NCBI GenBank assembly: GCA_964607765.1
Contig: CAZSNT010000010.1
Coordinates: 36,686-100,685, forward strand
DNA length: 64,000 nucleotides
Origin: CAZSNT01 sp964607765
GTDB taxonomy: Bacteria; Verrucomicrobiota; Lentisphaeria; Oligosphaerales; JABHEG01
Reading direction: 5' to 3'
The notes under the pieces are model-generated. The model was not told the origin of the DNA. It saw nothing but the letters and a program-made list of their open reading frames with translations, and ran no database searches. Both the position numbers and the translations under genes were made by a program. Positions 36,075-44,555 of the stretch are shown here, one piece after another. Position 1 is the stretch's first letter; every line of letters starts with the position of its first letter.

Positions 36075-36740
36075 ATGATGACTCGGAATCGCACGTTGTT
36101 CGCAATCGCTTCGATGTTGCTGTTGGCGGGCGCGTCACAGCTGCGCGCCCAGGAGGCGGCAGCGGATGGTTGGGTGACGCTGCTCGACAAGGACTTCACG
36201 GGTTGGGCATTCCATCTCACCAAGGAAGGCAAGACCAACGAAGGCACGTTCACGATCGAAGACGGCGTGATGAACTGCAACGGCAAGCCGTCCGGCTACA
36301 TCTACTCGGAGAAGTCCTACAGCAAGTACACGCTGCAGGTTGAGCTCGCCTTCGTGAAGCCCCAGAAGCTCAAGGAAGGCAAGAAACCCCGCGGCAACAG
36401 CGGCATCCTGATCCACGCTGCCGACAAGAACGCACTCGGCGTCTGGCCGCGCAGCATCGAGGTCCAGGGCATGCACCGGCAGTCCGGGCTGATTCTGCCG
36501 ATCCCGCGCAAGCTCAAGTGCGGAAAGACCTACGACAAAGCGGTTTTCAGCAAGAATGTGAAGCCATTCGGCGAGTGGAACCTCTACGAGATCGATGTCG
36601 ACGGCGGCAATATGACCATCAAGCTGAACGGCGACGTGGTCTCGACCGTCACCGACTGCGAACTCACCAGCGGCCCAATCGCCTTCCAGAGCGAAGGCGC
36701 ACCCACACGCTGGCGCAACATCCGCATCAAGGAGAAGTGA
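36075..36740 (+). CDS. Exported DUF1080 / 3-keto-disaccharide hydrolase-domain protein
   Basis: 221 residues. Signal peptide MMTRNRTLFAIASMLLLAGASQLRA, then a single concanavalin-like sandwich of the PF06439 type: WVTLLDKDFTGWAFH, RGNSGILIHA, SIEVQGMH, WNLYEIDVDGG, and the closing GPIAFQSEGAPTRWRNIRIK. The domain is abundant in PVC bacteria; some members hydrolyse 3-keto-glycosides formed by oxidation of sugars. The ATG follows AGAGGAGA. A small stem (ACCGTC / GACGGT, 36788-36804) downstream may end the transcript. Confidence 0.88.
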   Translation: MMTRNRTLFAIASMLLLAGASQLRAQEAAADGWVTLLDKDFTGWAFHLTKEGKTNEGTFTIEDGVMNCNGKPSGYIYSEKSYSKYTLQVELAFVKPQKLKEGKKPRGNSGILIHAADKNALGVWPRSIEVQGMHRQSGLILPIPRKLKCGKTYDKAVFSKNVKPFGEWNLYEIDVDGGNMTIKLNGDVVSTVTDCELTSGPIAFQSEGAPTRWRNIRIKEK

Positions 36741-36787
36741 TCCGGGTTACGGAAGCACGCCTTTCGTACCGTTCCGGGGCTGCTCAA

Positions 36788-36804
36788 ACCGTCTAGGGGA
36801 CGGT
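36788..36804 (+). terminator. Possible weak terminator after the DUF1080 gene
   Basis: Six-base perfect stem ACCGTC / GACGGT with loop TAGGG, followed by CTT but no T run. Only the position, after a stop codon and before an independent gene cluster, supports a terminator role. Confidence 0.25.
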
Positions 36805-36900
36805 CTTCCCGGGGGCTATTTGCCGACGTGGCGGGACATCACGAGATAAGCCTCCCGGGCGGGACGAGGATGCACGTATGGTCAAGGCTTTCGACGGCAG

Positions 36901-38304
36901 GTGACTACGCCAACCACCAATCTTGGGACGGTGGACGCATCCATCGTCGTTGTGTGCCTCCTCGCTGTTCTGGTGGCGGGGTTGGCTTTGGCCGGGAGGG
37001 CCAGGACGGAGGCCGAGTTCGCGGTGGCCGGACGACGCCTCTCTGCGCGGGTGATGGGGCTGTCAGTGTTCGTCTCATGGGTGGGACTCGCGGGGTTGTT
37101 CGGGACGCCGGAGAACGTGTACAAGTTCGGGCTCTCCGGCATGTGGTGGTTCCAGGCGTGGCTCCCCGGTGCGTTGCTGATGGCTTGCCTGCTGGCCACA
37201 CGCCTGCGCGCCCGGTCGCACACCACCGTTTCCGAAGTCATCGCGGCCCATTCCGGGCCGTCCGCCCGCGTCGCGGCTTCGCTGGTCACATCCTGGAACT
37301 ACCTGGCCTGGGTCGCCGTACAGGTCTTCGCCCTCGGCACGATTCTCGGGATGTGCACACCTGTCGGCTCGACTGCCGGCGTTGTGATTGCGTTCCTGAT
37401 TGTGGTTGCCTACACATTGAGCGGCGGACTGCCGGCGGTCGTGGTCACGGACGTGTTCCAAGGCGTTGTTGTCATCGGCGTCATTCTCGTCATCGCACCC
37501 GTGATGGGACTGGTGCACGCCGGCGGTTGGAATGAGGTGATGCAGCACACGCGCGATATTCCGGAGTTCTACACGTTGTTCAGAGGAGCGGGGACCAAGA
37601 CCCTCACCGTGTGGTTCTTAAGCCTGGTCCCAGCCGCTTTCATCGATCCGGGTGGACTGCAGAAGGTCTTTGCCGCCAGTGCGCCGGCGACAGCGAAACG
37701 TGGGCTTCTTCTGAGTGCGCTCCTGTATTTCCTCCTTGGCTTGTCGATCACGCTCCTTGGAGTTGTGGCACGCGCCCTATTACCCGCGATTGACCCTCAA
37801 CAGGCCATGCCAGCCGTGCTCCTGCGCGTGTTACCTACGGGGCTCAAAGGCCTAGCGATCGTGGCCTTCCTCGGTGCGGCCATGTCGACGGCAGACACGG
37901 CGCTCGTGGTGGTGGCGACCACCTTGCAGCGCGACCTCTACACGCCACTCCGCGGCGACATAAGCGAACGCGAGCGTTTGCTCGTCTCACGTGTTCTGGT
38001 TCTGCTGTTCGGCCTGGCCGCTTTGTTCATCGCTTTGACCGCGAAAGGGGTTGTGGCTATTCTACTGATGGGCTTTGCCCTGTATGTGCCGGGTCTGTTG
38101 CTGCCCATGCTCGCGGCGTCGTTCGGCTGGCGCCTGTGCCGGGGAACTGCGTGTGCAACGATCTGTGTCGGGGCCGGCAGCGCAGCGCTCTGGACCGCAC
38201 TGAAGGAGCCGTTCGTGCCGGCCATTGTGGCCGGGCTGGCTGCCTCGCTGGTCCCGTTCCTGTGCGGCCGATTCGTCCGTCTGAAGACGGGAGACGCCAA
38301 GTGA
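36901..38304 (+). CDS. Sodium:solute symporter (SSS/SLC5 family)
   Basis: 467-residue inner-membrane transporter with about 12 or 13 hydrophobic segments. EAEFAVAGRRLSARVMGLSVFVSWVG is the family's N-terminal signature, and AYTLSGGLPAVVVTDVFQG is the strongly conserved loop after helix five; GAAMSTADTALVVVATTLQRDLY is the helix 8-9 signature. GTG start at 36901 with a weak ribosome site; no better start is visible. Substrate unknown (sugar, carboxylate or amino acid). Its stop overlaps the GTG of a PAS/GAF protein (GTGA). SLC5 domains are fused to kinases in CbrA-type sensors, so here the two parts may act together as separate proteins. Confidence 0.88.
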   Translation: MTTPTTNLGTVDASIVVVCLLAVLVAGLALAGRARTEAEFAVAGRRLSARVMGLSVFVSWVGLAGLFGTPENVYKFGLSGMWWFQAWLPGALLMACLLATRLRARSHTTVSEVIAAHSGPSARVAASLVTSWNYLAWVAVQVFALGTILGMCTPVGSTAGVVIAFLIVVAYTLSGGLPAVVVTDVFQGVVVIGVILVIAPVMGLVHAGGWNEVMQHTRDIPEFYTLFRGAGTKTLTVWFLSLVPAAFIDPGGLQKVFAASAPATAKRGLLLSALLYFLLGLSITLLGVVARALLPAIDPQQAMPAVLLRVLPTGLKGLAIVAFLGAAMSTADTALVVVATTLQRDLYTPLRGDISERERLLVSRVLVLLFGLAALFIALTAKGVVAILLMGFALYVPGLLLPMLAASFGWRLCRGTACATICVGAGSAALWTALKEPFVPAIVAGLAASLVPFLCGRFVRLKTGDAK

Positions 38305-40286
38305 AAGACGCCGACAAGACCAAGGCGCAGCTGATCGCGGAGCTGGCGCAATTTCGCGCTCTGGTCTCCGAGGCGGGACTCGACTCACGTGATCCGGCGA
38401 ATGTCCCGCACCAGCGGCCACCGCTGCCCATCGACTCATTCGAGCGCAGGTATCTCGATCTCATCCAGCGGAACCGCGACGGCTATGCCCTGCTGGACAT
38501 GGATGGCGGGTTCGTGCTCTGCAATCCCGCCTACCGCCAGATGCTCGGCTATGCCGAGGAGGAGCTCCGGGAGTGCACCTACGCGGACATCACGCCCGAA
38601 GAGTGGCATGCAGCGGACGAAACGGGCCTCCAACAGATGCTGCAGCTGGGGCACTGCGACCTGTACGAGAAGGAGTACCGCCGCAAGGACGGCACGCTGT
38701 TCCCCGTCGAGATCCAGTCCTACCTGATCAGGGACAGCGACGGCGGGCCCACCGGCATGTGGTCGTTTGTGCGAGACATCACTGAGCGCAAAGAGACAGA
38801 CCAATCCCTGCACAAAGCCAATCGCGCTCTGAGGATGCTCAGTGACTGCAACCGCGTTGTGGCGCGAAGCGCTGAGGAGCGGTCGCTGCTGGTCGAGGCG
38901 TGTCGCCTGGTCATCGAGGTCGGCGGCTACCGTCTCGCGTGGATCGGGCTCGCGGAGAATGACACGCGTCGGACGGTCCGCCCTGTGGCGCAGGCGGGGT
39001 ATGGGGGCGGCTACCTGGACACCGTCGACATCACCTGGAGCGACACTGAGCGCGGCCGTGGCCCGACCGGCACCGCCATCCGGACAGGCAGACCGGTCGC
39101 GTGCCGCGACATCCTGAGCGATCCAGATTATCGACCATGGCGAGAAAGCGCGCGGGCGCGAGGGTACGCGTCCTCGATAGCCCTGCCCCTTGTTGTGGAC
39201 GATGCGACACTGGGGGCCCTCAACATCTATGCCGAGGAGACTGATGCGTTCGATGCCGGGGAGGTCGAGCTGCTCGTGGAGCTTGCCGACGACCTCGCTC
39301 TCGGCGTGTCATCGCTGCGCCACCGGGCCGAGCGCCGGCGGGCGGAAGAGCAGGTTGCGGCGCTACATGACCGCTTCAAGAAGATTGCCGCCAATGTGCC
39401 TGGGACAATCTACCAATTCTGCCTACGGCCCGATGGAACGTTCTTTGTTCCCTATGCCAGTGAGGGCTTCCGGGACATCTACGAACTGTCACCCGATGAT
39501 GTCAAGGAAGATGCCTCGCCTGTCTTCGACCTCGTGCATCCTGAGGATCGTGAGCGCGTCACATGGGGCGTTGCGGAGTCCGGGGAACAGCTCACTCCCG
39601 GGCATGAGGAGAACAGAGTCGTTCGGCCGTCGGGCGGGACAATCTGGGTGGAAGGCGACTCCACCCCGCAGAAACTCGAGGACGGCACCATCGTCTGGCA
39701 TGGATACATGAGGGACATTTCTGCACGCAAACAGGCGGACGAGGAACTGAATCGGGCGGCGCGTCAATGGCAGGCGACCTTCGATGCAGTTGAGGACGGG
39801 GTGGCCCTGATCGAAGTGGACGGCACGCTGCTGCGGTGCAACCGGGGCATGGAGCAGCTCTTCGATGAGCACCAAGATAAGATGGTGGGCAGGAAGTGCT
39901 GGGAGGTCGTGCATGGCACGTCCGAGCCGGTCGAGGGCTGTCCGGGGTTGCGCACGCGCGAGACGCTGCGTCGCGAATCGATGGAGCTGGCGCGAGATGG
40001 ACAATGGCTTGAGATCACGGTCGACCCTCTGCTCGGCCCCGAGGGCAAGCTCATCGGCGCCGTGCACGTTGTCAGCGACATCACCGAGCGCAAGCAGGCG
40101 GAAGCGGAATTGGCCCGCCACCGCGAGGATCTGGAAGAGGAGGTCCACGAGCGGACCCGGGAGCTCCGGACAATCGTGAATGCCATGGCGGGACGTGAGG
40201 TGCGTATGGCCGAGTTGAAAGATGAGATTGCGGGTATGAGGGAGCGCGTTCGAGAGCTGGAGGGGCAAGCATCACCTGATGGATAG
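38301..40286 (+). CDS. PAS-GAF-PAS-PAS sensor protein without an output domain
   Basis: 661 residues. PAS1 (about 50-165: DGYALLDMDGGFVLCN to FVRDITERK), GAF (about 180-345, with AWIGLAENDTRRTVRPVA and SSIALPLVVDDATLGALNI), PAS2 (about 355-475) and PAS3 (about 485-600, ending VVSDITERKQAE), then a coiled coil with MAGREVRMAELK. No HisKA, HATPase, GGDEF, EAL or HTH is present, so it cannot signal alone in a standard way. GTG start at 38301 behind GGGAGA, overlapping the symporter stop. It probably partners the kinase two genes downstream. Confidence 0.85.
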   Translation: MKDADKTKAQLIAELAQFRALVSEAGLDSRDPANVPHQRPPLPIDSFERRYLDLIQRNRDGYALLDMDGGFVLCNPAYRQMLGYAEEELRECTYADITPEEWHAADETGLQQMLQLGHCDLYEKEYRRKDGTLFPVEIQSYLIRDSDGGPTGMWSFVRDITERKETDQSLHKANRALRMLSDCNRVVARSAEERSLLVEACRLVIEVGGYRLAWIGLAENDTRRTVRPVAQAGYGGGYLDTVDITWSDTERGRGPTGTAIRTGRPVACRDILSDPDYRPWRESARARGYASSIALPLVVDDATLGALNIYAEETDAFDAGEVELLVELADDLALGVSSLRHRAERRRAEEQVAALHDRFKKIAANVPGTIYQFCLRPDGTFFVPYASEGFRDIYELSPDDVKEDASPVFDLVHPEDRERVTWGVAESGEQLTPGHEENRVVRPSGGTIWVEGDSTPQKLEDGTIVWHGYMRDISARKQADEELNRAARQWQATFDAVEDGVALIEVDGTLLRCNRGMEQLFDEHQDKMVGRKCWEVVHGTSEPVEGCPGLRTRETLRRESMELARDGQWLEITVDPLLGPEGKLIGAVHVVSDITERKQAEAELARHREDLEEEVHERTRELRTIVNAMAGREVRMAELKDEIAGMRERVRELEGQASPDG

Positions 40287-41844
40287 GCATGAGGCACCAA
40301 TCAAGAGCTCCTCGGCTCGGTGTCGCCTCACGATGACGCGTGCTGGATACGCGGGCTCCGCCCGAGGCGCGTGCGCGCTGCCGCTCATATTCGCAACGTT
40401 TGTGCTCCTTCTCGCTGCTGCCGAGACAGCGGCACTCGACCCGGCTGAGGTCGCCCCGGCGTCGGCGCCAGCCGCTCCGGAAGCGGTCCTCGTGGCACGC
40501 GGCAACCACGCCTACCCGCCCTACGAGTTCATTGACGAGAAGGGGGATCCTGCTGGTTTCGGGGTGGAACTGATGCAGGGCGTGGCTCGGGTCATGGGAC
40601 TGAGAATCGACATCCGTCTCGGACCGTGGCACGAGGTCCGCATGGACCTCGAGGCGGGCAGGATTGACGCCGTGACCGGCATGTTCTTCTCAGCGGAACG
40701 AGCGAGGCGGGTGGATTTCTCAACACCGTATATCGTTATCTCTCACGCAGTGTTCGTCCGAAGCGACTCACAGATCCGCTCGATCGAGGACATCCGCGGG
40801 CACGCTGTCATCGTGCAGCGCGGCGACATCATGCACGATTACGCGCGGGAACGCCTCTCGGGATGTCGACTCATTGCCGTCCCCGAACAACTCGATGCTC
40901 TGCGCCTCCTGGCCTCCGGGGAACATGACTGTGCGCTCCTGCCAAGATTGCAGGGGCTCTACCACGCGCGCAACAGCGGCTTGAGCAACGTGCGTGCAGT
41001 GGGGCCGCCAATCGAGCCCAAGAAATGCTGCTTTGCCGTAGCGAAAGGGAGAGAGAATCTGGTAGTTCAGCTAAACGAAGGTCTGGCCATCCTGAGACAG
41101 ACCGGCGAATATGAGCGGACATTCGAGAAGTGGTTCGGACCGCGGGAGGGGCACAGTCACCTGCGGCACGTGATCTGGGTCGCCGCCCCCTTGGCCATCC
41201 TGTTCCTGTTGGCATTGGCCTGGTCGTGGACGCTGCGTCGGCAGGTAAGGGCCCGTACGGCGGCGATCGAAGGCGAGCTCAAGGCACGTAGAGAGGCGGA
41301 AGAAGAGCGGGATCGCATCCTCGCGCTTTCCCAGGACTTGATATGCGTGGCGGGAATGGACGGCTTCTTCAAGTACGTCAATCCTGCGTGGGAACAGGTT
41401 CTCGGGTACTCGGAAGAGGAATTGCTGACACGACCGTTCCTCGAGTTCATACACCCGGATGACCACTCTCGTAACGATGCGGAGGTAGCCCAACTGTCCA
41501 ACGGACAGAAGACGGTCGGCTTCGAGAACCGGTATGTGTGCCGGGACGGCTCTGTCCGCCACATGTCGTGGACAGCAACGCCATTCACCGCGGAAGGCCT
41601 CATCTACTGCATCGGCCGGGACGTCACCGACCGGAAGCGTGCGGAGCAGGAACTGGCCAGTCACCGTGAGCACCTGGAAGAAGAAGTTGAGAAGCGCACG
41701 GCGGAACTGAAGAAGACGGTCGGTCTCATGGCGGGACGTGAGGTCCGTATGGCCGAGTTGAAGGAGGAGGCGCGGTCACTCAAGAGACTGCTGGCTGAAG
41801 ACCAGGAACGGGCCGAGCAGCGCGAGTCGGAGGGAGAGGAATGA
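40279..41844 (+). CDS. Periplasmic SBP_bac_3-type sensor with transmembrane helix and PAS domain
   Basis: 521 residues, overlapping the preceding gene by eight bases. A signal-anchor (about 30-52) is followed by a type 3 solute-binding domain (about 70-285: GNHAYPPYEFIDEKGDPAGF; VTGMFFSAERARRVDFSTPY; EYERTFEKWFG), a transmembrane helix (VIWVAAPLAILFLLALAWSW) and a PAS domain (about 350-460). It ends in a coiled coil with the same MAGREVRMAELK motif as its neighbour. There is no kinase domain. It should bind a small solute outside and pass the signal inside. The true start may be the ATG at 40333, which would leave a shorter signal sequence. Confidence 0.85.
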   Translation: MDRHEAPIKSSSARCRLTMTRAGYAGSARGACALPLIFATFVLLLAAAETAALDPAEVAPASAPAAPEAVLVARGNHAYPPYEFIDEKGDPAGFGVELMQGVARVMGLRIDIRLGPWHEVRMDLEAGRIDAVTGMFFSAERARRVDFSTPYIVISHAVFVRSDSQIRSIEDIRGHAVIVQRGDIMHDYARERLSGCRLIAVPEQLDALRLLASGEHDCALLPRLQGLYHARNSGLSNVRAVGPPIEPKKCCFAVAKGRENLVVQLNEGLAILRQTGEYERTFEKWFGPREGHSHLRHVIWVAAPLAILFLLALAWSWTLRRQVRARTAAIEGELKARREAEEERDRILALSQDLICVAGMDGFFKYVNPAWEQVLGYSEEELLTRPFLEFIHPDDHSRNDAEVAQLSNGQKTVGFENRYVCRDGSVRHMSWTATPFTAEGLIYCIGRDVTDRKRAEQELASHREHLEEEVEKRTAELKKTVGLMAGREVRMAELKEEARSLKRLLAEDQERAEQRESEGEE

Positions 41845-43724
41845 CGCGCTCGCGACCCGACAGTCCGGTCGCCCTTCGGTGGCACGTGTATGTGGCCTTG
41901 GGCATCGCCACCGCCGCGATGGTGTGCACGGTGGGCTACTCTCTGCACATGGGCGACCGCGCGCTGCGCGTGTACGCGCCGTTGATGAACGCGGCCATGG
42001 GGATCAAGCTGGAAGCAGCCATCGCCCATCTCTGGTTCGAGGAAATACTCAGTGGGGATCGCCATGAGAGCATCGAGGACGTGTGGCAGCACTTGGACCA
42101 AGCGGCTTGGTACGCGGATGCGATGCTGGAGGGCGGCGCGAATGAGAAGGGCACGTTCATCGCGCTTGGCGATCCGGAACTCCGGCGTGAAGTCGAGGGC
42201 GTGCGCACCAAGATTGCCCGGTTTCGGACGGTCGCCGAACAGCGCTACGCTTCTCGCGATCGGGCCAAGGCCGGGACCGGTATCGACCAACGCTTTGACG
42301 CCGTGTTCCACGACTTTATGGCTCAGGCTGACGGAGTGGCGCGCGCACTCCGACGACTGATGCAGGTGCAGAGGCGGAGCTTCCTGGCTATCCAGGCGGG
42401 CCTTGGCGTCGCCTACGTCGCGCTGAGCGTGCTTGCCGTCGGCGTGTTGCGCCGCCAGGGCCGGAGACGCAGGCTGTATTCGCAGGAACTGGGCCGGAAC
42501 GAGAAGCGTTTGCGGAGCGTCGTGGAGAGCATGCCGGTGATGCTGGACGCCTTCGACGAGAAAGGGATCCTGCTGACGTGGAACGGGGAGTGCGAACGCG
42601 TGACCGGGTATGCGGAAGGCGAATTGGTGGGCAACCCCCGGGCGATGGAGATACTGTATCCCGACCCTGACTATCGAGAGAAGATGGTCAAGGCGTGGGC
42701 GGAGCGGGGCGACAGTTACCGCGACTGGGAGTGGAACATCACGTGCAAGGACGGCAGCGTCAGGACCATCGCGTGGTCCAATATTTCTGATGTATTCCCG
42801 ATCCCCGGTTGGGCAAGCTGGGGAGTCGGTCTGGATGTGACGGGCAGGAAGCGCACGGAGCAGGAGCTTCGTGACGCACGTGGGGAACTTGGGCAGCGCG
42901 TCCGCGAGCGTACGACCGAGCTGCGGGAACGCATCCAGGAGTCTGAGCAGCTGAACCGTGCGATGGTGAACCTGCTGGAGGACCACCAGGAGAGCAACCG
43001 CAGGCTCAAGGAGGCCAAAGCCGCTCTCGAGTCTGCCAATCGGGAGCTCGAGACCTTCAGCTATTCGGTCTCCCACGACCTGCGTGCGCCGCTGCGGGCC
43101 GTCGACGGCTTCAGCAAGGCGCTGATGGAGGACTGCGCAGACCGACTGGATAGCGAGGGGCTTGATTATCTGCAGTGCCTGCGTGAGGCGAGCCAGAACA
43201 TGGGCCGGCTGATCGACGATTTGCTCGCGCTGTCTCGCGTGGCGCGCGACCCGATGCGCAAGGAACAGATCGATTTGAGGGAGATTGCCGAGGATGTGGT
43301 GTCCGAACTGCGCGAGGACGATCCGGAACGGAACGTCGCGTTCGCCGTGTCCGACGGCCTCTCGGCGGAGGGGGATCCCGGCCTGATGCGCGTCGTGCTG
43401 ATGAACCTCCTGGGCAATGCGTGGAAATTCACCCGCGGAACGGAGTCGCCGCAGGTCGAGTTCGGCGTCACCGGGGAAGGCAACCAGCCCGTGTATCACG
43501 TTCGCGACAATGGCGCCGGCTTCGACATGGCTCACGCCAACAAGCTCTTCGGACCGTTCCAGCGCCTGCATGCGGTCCATGAGTTCGAGGGCTCCGGCAT
43601 AGGGCTCGCCACCGTGCAGCGCATCGTTCACCGTCACGGCGGGCGCGTGTGGGCCGAGGGCGCCCCAGGCGAAGGCGCGACGTTCTACTTCACGCTGGCA
43701 CCGGAGCAGGAGAAAAGCCCATGA
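41841..43724 (+). CDS. PAS-containing sensor histidine kinase
   Basis: 627 residues. TM1 (about 14-33), a helical periplasmic domain (34-190) and TM2 (about 195-215), then PAS (about 225-335), a coiled coil, HisKA with the H-box FSYSVSHDLRAPLRAVDGFS, and HATPase with N-box LLGNAWKFT, G1 VRDNGAGFDM and G2 GSGIGLATVQ. The catalytic core resembles phytochrome-like kinases that pair with small Rcp1-type regulators, and just such a regulator follows with a four-base overlap. It starts with a four-base overlap of the SBP-PAS gene, so all five genes from 36901 are coupled. Confidence 0.93.
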   Translation: MTRSRPDSPVALRWHVYVALGIATAAMVCTVGYSLHMGDRALRVYAPLMNAAMGIKLEAAIAHLWFEEILSGDRHESIEDVWQHLDQAAWYADAMLEGGANEKGTFIALGDPELRREVEGVRTKIARFRTVAEQRYASRDRAKAGTGIDQRFDAVFHDFMAQADGVARALRRLMQVQRRSFLAIQAGLGVAYVALSVLAVGVLRRQGRRRRLYSQELGRNEKRLRSVVESMPVMLDAFDEKGILLTWNGECERVTGYAEGELVGNPRAMEILYPDPDYREKMVKAWAERGDSYRDWEWNITCKDGSVRTIAWSNISDVFPIPGWASWGVGLDVTGRKRTEQELRDARGELGQRVRERTTELRERIQESEQLNRAMVNLLEDHQESNRRLKEAKAALESANRELETFSYSVSHDLRAPLRAVDGFSKALMEDCADRLDSEGLDYLQCLREASQNMGRLIDDLLALSRVARDPMRKEQIDLREIAEDVVSELREDDPERNVAFAVSDGLSAEGDPGLMRVVLMNLLGNAWKFTRGTESPQVEFGVTGEGNQPVYHVRDNGAGFDMAHANKLFGPFQRLHAVHEFEGSGIGLATVQRIVHRHGGRVWAEGAPGEGATFYFTLAPEQEKSP

Positions 43725-44140
43725 AGCGGCGAGCGATCCTTCTGGTTGAAGACAACCCTCACGACGTCAAACTCACGCAACGGGCCTTCGGCAAGTGCAA
43801 CCTGGCCAACGAGATCGCCGTTGCCCGTGACGGACAGGAGGCCCTCGACCTCCTCCATGGGGACACGACACGCCCTCTGCCGGCGGTCGTCCTGCTGGAC
43901 CTGAAGCTGCCGAAAGTGGACGGAATCGAGGTGCTCCAACGGATTCGGGCCAGCGAACGGACGCAGGCGCTGCCGGTGGTGATCCTGACATCGTCCAAGG
44001 AACAGGAGGATGTGGCCGCCAGCTACCGGCACGGCGCAAACAGCTACATCCGCAAGCCGGTGGACTTCGATCGATTCGTTGAGGCCGTCGCACAACTTGG
44101 GCTCTACTGGCTCGTGCTGAACGAACCGCCGCCGGCATGA
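43721..44140 (+). CDS. Single-domain response regulator, Rcp1/CheY-like
   Basis: 139 residues from the ATG at 43721, overlapping the kinase stop (ATGA). One receiver domain only: acidic pair in ILLVEDNPHD, phospho-accepting Asp in VVLLDLKLPKVDG, Thr/Ser in VILTSS and Lys in YIRKPVDF. The spacing and the extended loop after EALDLLHG are typical of the Rcp1 group served by phytochrome-type kinases. With no output domain it probably acts by protein contact or feeds a phosphorelay, possibly into the REC-containing proteins downstream. Confidence 0.93.
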   Translation: MKRRAILLVEDNPHDVKLTQRAFGKCNLANEIAVARDGQEALDLLHGDTTRPLPAVVLLDLKLPKVDGIEVLQRIRASERTQALPVVILTSSKEQEDVAASYRHGANSYIRKPVDFDRFVEAVAQLGLYWLVLNEPPPA

Positions 44141-44145
44141 TCTTC

Positions 44146-44187
44146 GATTGCGGATTGCGGATTGCGGATTGCGGATTGCGGATTGCG
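44146..44187. repeat. GATTGCG heptamer array, six copies (left arm)
   Basis: Six perfect GATTGCG units directly before the frameshifted four-helix-bundle gene. The reverse complement of the same unit recurs as five diverged heptamers at 44563-44597, so the gene lies between inverted arrays. Confidence 0.93.
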
Positions 44188-44198
44188 CGGAGAGGGAA

Positions 44199-44551
44199 AT
44201 GATACCTGAAGCGATGAAGAAGCGGACGAAGCAGTTCGCGCTGCGAGTCATTCGACTGTGTGAGGCCCTGCCCGAGCCCCCTGTTGCGCGTGTCATCCGT
44301 AGTCAGCTTCTGCGTTGTGGTACCAGTGTCGGGCCAACTACCGCGCTGCGTGCAGGGCCAAGTCGACGGCAGACTTCATCAGCAAGATGGGAACGGTCGA
44401 GGAAGAAGCCGACGAGTCCATGTACTGGATGGAGATGATCATCGACGCCGGCCTGATAGCACAGGAGCTCGTCCGCGATCTGCACCTGGAAGCGGACGAG
44501 ATCCTCTCCATGATCGTTGCCTCGATCAACACGGCAAAGCACAACAGGTGA
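44199..44551 (+). pseudogene. Four-helix-bundle protein (S23/IVP type) broken by a one-base deletion
   Basis: The first frame gives MIPEAMKKRTKQFALRVIRL through LLRCGTSVG, then switches to nonsense; the -1 frame, open to 44551, continues ANYRAACRAKSTADFISKMG through VASINTAKHNR. Joined, they make a normal 117-residue protein of the family first described from 23S rRNA intervening sequences (consensus GTSVGANYREACRA). One G is missing in the GGG at 44331-44333. This could be a real inactivation or an assembly error. No standard slippery heptamer is seen that would permit programmed frameshifting. It lies between inverted GATTGCG-type arrays and immediately before a REC-sigma54 regulator. Confidence 0.85.
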
Positions 44552-44555
44552 GCGC

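Noticed and set aside
36901..40286. CbrA-type fusion of symporter and kinase in one protein
   Set aside because: The symporter frame ends at a clear stop overlapping a new GTG start; the next protein also lacks a kinase domain.
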